Below are positions 61,168 through 64,000 of a DNA stretch of 64,000 nt, piece after piece. Within the stretch, counting starts at the first letter, position 1. Each line of letters opens with the position of its first letter. A program made the translations under genes and the position numbers. This stretch comes from JBEKTY01 sp049515555 (lineage in GTDB: Bacteria; Planctomycetota; Planctomycetia; Pirellulales; Thermoguttaceae), in contig JBEKTY010000010.1 of the NCBI GenBank assembly GCA_049515555.1, forward strand, positions 1 to 64,000. The letters are read 5' to 3'. The notes under the pieces are model-generated. The model did not search any database. It worked only from the letters and a program-made list of their open reading frames with translations, and was not told where the DNA came from.

Positions 61168-64000
61168 ATGGCGCGTGTGCAGACTTGGCGTAAGAGGCAT
61201 TCCCGTCTTCGAGACGGCAGGCAAGCTCCGAGGCGGCGCATGGTTTTCGAGACGCTGGAATCGCGCTGCCTCTTGAGCGTGACGATGACCCCGCTGGGCG
61301 TGCTGCCCGGCTACACCTTTAGCCAGCCCCTGGCCATCAACAACAGCGGACAGGTGGTGGGCTACTGTGAAAACACTGCGACGGGCGTCGACCGAGCCTT
61401 CCTTTACAGCAACGGAAAAATGACCGACCTGGGCCCCGGACAAGCTGTCGGCATCAACTCGGCTGGCCAGGTGGTGATGAACTACGACGACTATGTTTTC
61501 GTTTACAGCAATGGCAAGACGACCGAGATTCCGTCGGGTACTGACGCTCAAGGTCACTATGTGGAGTTACAGCTCGCTTTCGACATCAACGATAACGGGC
61601 AGATCCTTGCTGAGGGGTACAGGGCCACGACTCCCTCAGACTTTAATTGCATTTACAGCAACGGTGTGTTCACCGACTTGGGCAATAACTGGGACTTGAT
61701 CGAGCCCGTGGCTTTCAACAACAGCGGTGAGGTGGTGGCCAATGGGACGCAAGACCCCGATTGGGGTTACTCGTACATTTATTCCGGCGGTTCATGGACA
61801 GCGCTGACCGGCAACCCTGGCGACCGGGGCTGGAAGGCGGCGGGCATCAACAACAGCGGGCAGGTGGCGGGGGATTACCAGCCCTCGGGCGCGAATATTG
61901 CCCACGGCTTTCTCTATAGCAACGGCGTGATAACGGACCTGGGATCATACAACGGCATAGACCCACAAGGGGTTGGCGGCATTAACGACAACGGCCAGGT
62001 GGCGATCGGGACCGGCAATCCCGACGGGACGGGGAATGTTCTTCTCTGGACCAACGGCACGATGGCCAACGTGAGCACCGAAGGGACCAACATTACTGTC
62101 GCCGGCATCAACGACAGCGACCAGATCATAGGCGAGTGTGACAGCATCGCGGGCGGGGGGTTCATCCTGGACGTCCCTCCCCCGCCTGTCACAACGACGA
62201 CGGTGGTCACGGCCGCTGCGCCGCCGACCCCCGGGACACACTGGAAGGCCGGCGACCAGGTGCAATTGACGGCCACGGTAACAGCCCGTAGTGGGACCGA
62301 GGCGCCCACGGGCGCCGTGACCTTCATGGACGGCGACACGATCCTGGGCACGGGCAGCCTGCAATACTCGGCCAACGGCGTGGCGACCGCCACGTTCACC
62401 ACCGGCTCGATCCACCAACTGACGTACGGCGACAACAGCATCACAGCCGACTATGCCGGCGGCGACGGCTTCGGGGCGAGCGGCAGCGATTCTATCACCA
62501 TCCCCGTTGACAAGGTGGTCAATGTTGGGGGCGGCACCCTCGGAAACCTTGTGACAGCGCTCAGGAACATAGGCACCGACATCGAGAAGGCGTCGGAGAT
62601 TGTCGGGCAATTCATGCAGTGCACGCCCGGCATCCAGCTCTATCCGCCACAGATCACGAAGTTCGAAGTCAAAGCCGCACCAACGGGCGAGATCGACTTC
62701 GCGCCGGGCTGGCACATTGACGGCGGGCAGGTCAACCTCCAGCTTTCCCTCGCGCTGGATATTACCGCCGAGGCGTATTGGGGCTTGCCGCTGAAGGTGG
62801 CCGGCTTCAGCTTTAGCGTCACTACCGGGCTGGGGATCGATGCCGGCGTGCAGATCAAGTGGAACCACAGCGGCGACGCAACCTACGTCGGCACGTTCAA
62901 CGGCCAAGGCTCCGTAACCATCGCCGGCAACTTATATGTCCCGTTCGCCAAAGGCGTGATTGCCGGCTCGGCCATCATCGCCGTTCCGATCACGCTGGAC
63001 ATCAACGGCGCGGCGTCCGTAGGCCTCGACTTGAGCGGGAAGATCGAGGGCTCGATCCAGTACAAGGGCTTGCTGAGCACGGACTACGTGCCCGTCTATA
63101 AACTGGAGAAAGTTTTTGGTCCGGTGCACATGGCCCAATTGAGCACGTTGGATTTTCCCGGCGTAATCGACCGGCTCGTCCAATGGGCGGAAGGCAGCGG
63201 GGGCTCGGAGAGCATATTGGCCGGACAAGACATGCCGACGGCCGGGGCTGCCGCCGCGCCCTTCGCCGGCGACCCGTTGGTGGTGACCGCCCAGCCGCCG
63301 GCCAACGTTACCGCCGGCGCGCCCTTCGGCCTGACGGTGACGGCCGAGAACGCCGACGGCAGCACCAACACGGCCTTCAACGGCAGCGTTACGATCAGCG
63401 ATCCCGTGCAGACCTTGGGCGGCACAACGACCGTTACGGCAGTCAACGGCGTGGCCATCTTCTCCTACCTGACGCTGGACCAGGCAGACCCCAACGGCGA
63501 GGACCTGGATATCAGCGCCAATGGCCAGCCCGACGCCTACAGCAACATGATCACCGTGAGTGCCGCCCCGGCGACGCTGTTGGCAATGAGCATGCCTTCG
63601 CCAGTTGCCGTGGCCGCCGGCTCGCCTTTTGCCGTCATGGTCGACGCGGAGGACCAGTTTGGAAACATCGATCCCACCTTCAATGGCAACGTGACGTTGG
63701 CCATAGGCTACAACCCCGGCTTCGGCACTTTGGGCGGCAAACTTACCGAGGCGGCCGTCGACGGCGTGGCCGGCTTCTACGATTTGACTCTGGGCACCAA
63801 AGGCAACGGCTACATGCTCACCGCCACCAGCGGCAGCCTAGCGGCCATCTCCGACCCCTTCAACGCGACAGATCTTCTCGCGGTAACGGTCCAGCCGCCG
63901 GCCAGCGTCACCGCCGGCGCGCCCTTTGGGCTGACCGTCACCGCCGAGAACCCGAACGGCAGCACCGACACGAACTTCAACGGCAGTGTGACGGTCAGCG
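61168..64000 (+). CDS. Large HAF-repeat/Ig-like surface protein (3' end outside window)
   Basis: At least 944 residues, open to the window edge. ATG at 61168 with AAGGAG upstream. The basic N-terminus ends in FETLESRCLLS, the LEPR-XLL-type motif of exported planctomycete proteins. HAF repeats follow to about residue 330 (INNSGQVVGYCENT, FLYSNGKMTDLG). Next is an Ig-like (Big_3-type) domain at about 350-450 (TGAVTFMDGDTILGTGSL), then a beta-rich unassigned part. From about 705 there are repeated Ig-like units with near-identical segments (VTAQPPANVTAGAPFGLTVT and VTVQPPASVTAGAPFGLTVT). Probably a cell-surface or secreted adhesin-like protein; no function can be assigned. Confidence 0.85.
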   Translation, partial: MARVQTWRKRHSRLRDGRQAPRRRMVFETLESRCLLSVTMTPLGVLPGYTFSQPLAINNSGQVVGYCENTATGVDRAFLYSNGKMTDLGPGQAVGINSAGQVVMNYDDYVFVYSNGKTTEIPSGTDAQGHYVELQLAFDINDNGQILAEGYRATTPSDFNCIYSNGVFTDLGNNWDLIEPVAFNNSGEVVANGTQDPDWGYSYIYSGGSWTALTGNPGDRGWKAAGINNSGQVAGDYQPSGANIAHGFLYSNGVITDLGSYNGIDPQGVGGINDNGQVAIGTGNPDGTGNVLLWTNGTMANVSTEGTNITVAGINDSDQIIGECDSIAGGGFILDVPPPPVTTTTVVTAAAPPTPGTHWKAGDQVQLTATVTARSGTEAPTGAVTFMDGDTILGTGSLQYSANGVATATFTTGSIHQLTYGDNSITADYAGGDGFGASGSDSITIPVDKVVNVGGGTLGNLVTALRNIGTDIEKASEIVGQFMQCTPGIQLYPPQITKFEVKAAPTGEIDFAPGWHIDGGQVNLQLSLALDITAEAYWGLPLKVAGFSFSVTTGLGIDAGVQIKWNHSGDATYVGTFNGQGSVTIAGNLYVPFAKGVIAGSAIIAVPITLDINGAASVGLDLSGKIEGSIQYKGLLSTDYVPVYKLEKVFGPVHMAQLSTLDFPGVIDRLVQWAEGSGGSESILAGQDMPTAGAAAAPFAGDPLVVTAQPPANVTAGAPFGLTVTAENADGSTNTAFNGSVTISDPVQTLGGTTTVTAVNGVAIFSYLTLDQADPNGEDLDISANGQPDAYSNMITVSAAPATLLAMSMPSPVAVAAGSPFAVMVDAEDQFGNIDPTFNGNVTLAIGYNPGFGTLGGKLTEAAVDGVAGFYDLTLGTKGNGYMLTATSGSLAAISDPFNATDLLAVTVQPPASVTAGAPFGLTVTAENPNGSTDTNFNGSVTVS

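Overview
The window looks like chromosomal DNA of a high-GC planctomycete (Pirellulales-like). The evidence is four HAF-repeat exported proteins (three with PEP-CTERM tails, one with an LEPR-XLL-type N-terminus), giant secreted proteins without an obvious family, a DUF3467 gene, carbohydrate-active enzymes with signal peptides, and many palindromic dispersed repeats between and inside genes. No rRNA, intact tRNA, CRISPR array or transposase gene was seen. Assignment to a phylum is an inference from gene content.

Layout. 0-4 kb: the tail of an unknown gene, a FixJ/LuxR-type regulator with a degenerate receiver, a HEAT-repeat membrane protein and a HAF/PEP-CTERM protein. 5-15 kb: two overlapping genes on the minus strand for very large exported proteins; the second (2172 aa) looks like a fusion of two related proteins. 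15.7-18.3 kb: a two-gene plus-strand module, a TPR protein ending in a NucS-like PD-(D/E)XK nuclease domain followed by a second PD-(D/E)XK-like protein. 18.5-29.4 kb: a polysaccharide-related region (esterase, GH38-like, GH36, GH127, a DUF3467 protein, mannose-1-phosphate guanylyltransferase, cupin). 29.6-31.7 kb: rubrerythrin plus a rubredoxin-like NAD(P)H oxidoreductase, an oxidative-stress pair. 31.7-32.8 kb: a gene-poor stretch with a tRNA-Gly 3' remnant and its terminator.

32.8-57.4 kb is the centrepiece: a respiratory and electron-export region. It holds ResB/CcsA (System II cytochrome c maturation), an MtrA-like 14-heme cytochrome with an MtrB-like outer-membrane barrel, a 12-heme NapC-type cytochrome, an 11-heme cytochrome fused to a membrane b-type domain, a 4-heme cytochrome, a divergent Rieske / cytochrome b / 9-heme cytochrome operon, and a ccmEFABCD set (System I, with a Cys-type CcmE). 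The five c-type proteins together carry 50 heme-binding motifs (49 CXXCH and one CX4CH). The simplest reading is a quinol-oxidising chain that can pass electrons through the periplasm and across the outer membrane, with the dedicated heme-attachment machinery encoded beside it. Two HAF/PEP-CTERM paralogues sit inside this region.

57.4-64 kb: a membrane-anchored protein with a carboxypeptidase-regulatory-like domain, a Cys-rich unknown protein, a sigma-54 activator without a sensor domain, a degraded stretch with an NHL-type gene fragment, and the start of a large HAF/Ig-like surface protein that runs off the window.

Several repeat families thread through the region: a covarying REP/BIME-like hairpin, a CCCTCTCCC...GGGAGAGGG family, a MITE-like element with TAGCC...GGATTATTCACC termini, an ACACGCCGTGT family, a GGGGACAG...CTGTCCCC family (one copy inserted in frame in ccmF), and a perfect 50-bp palindrome. 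Some repeats supply the last codons of genes.
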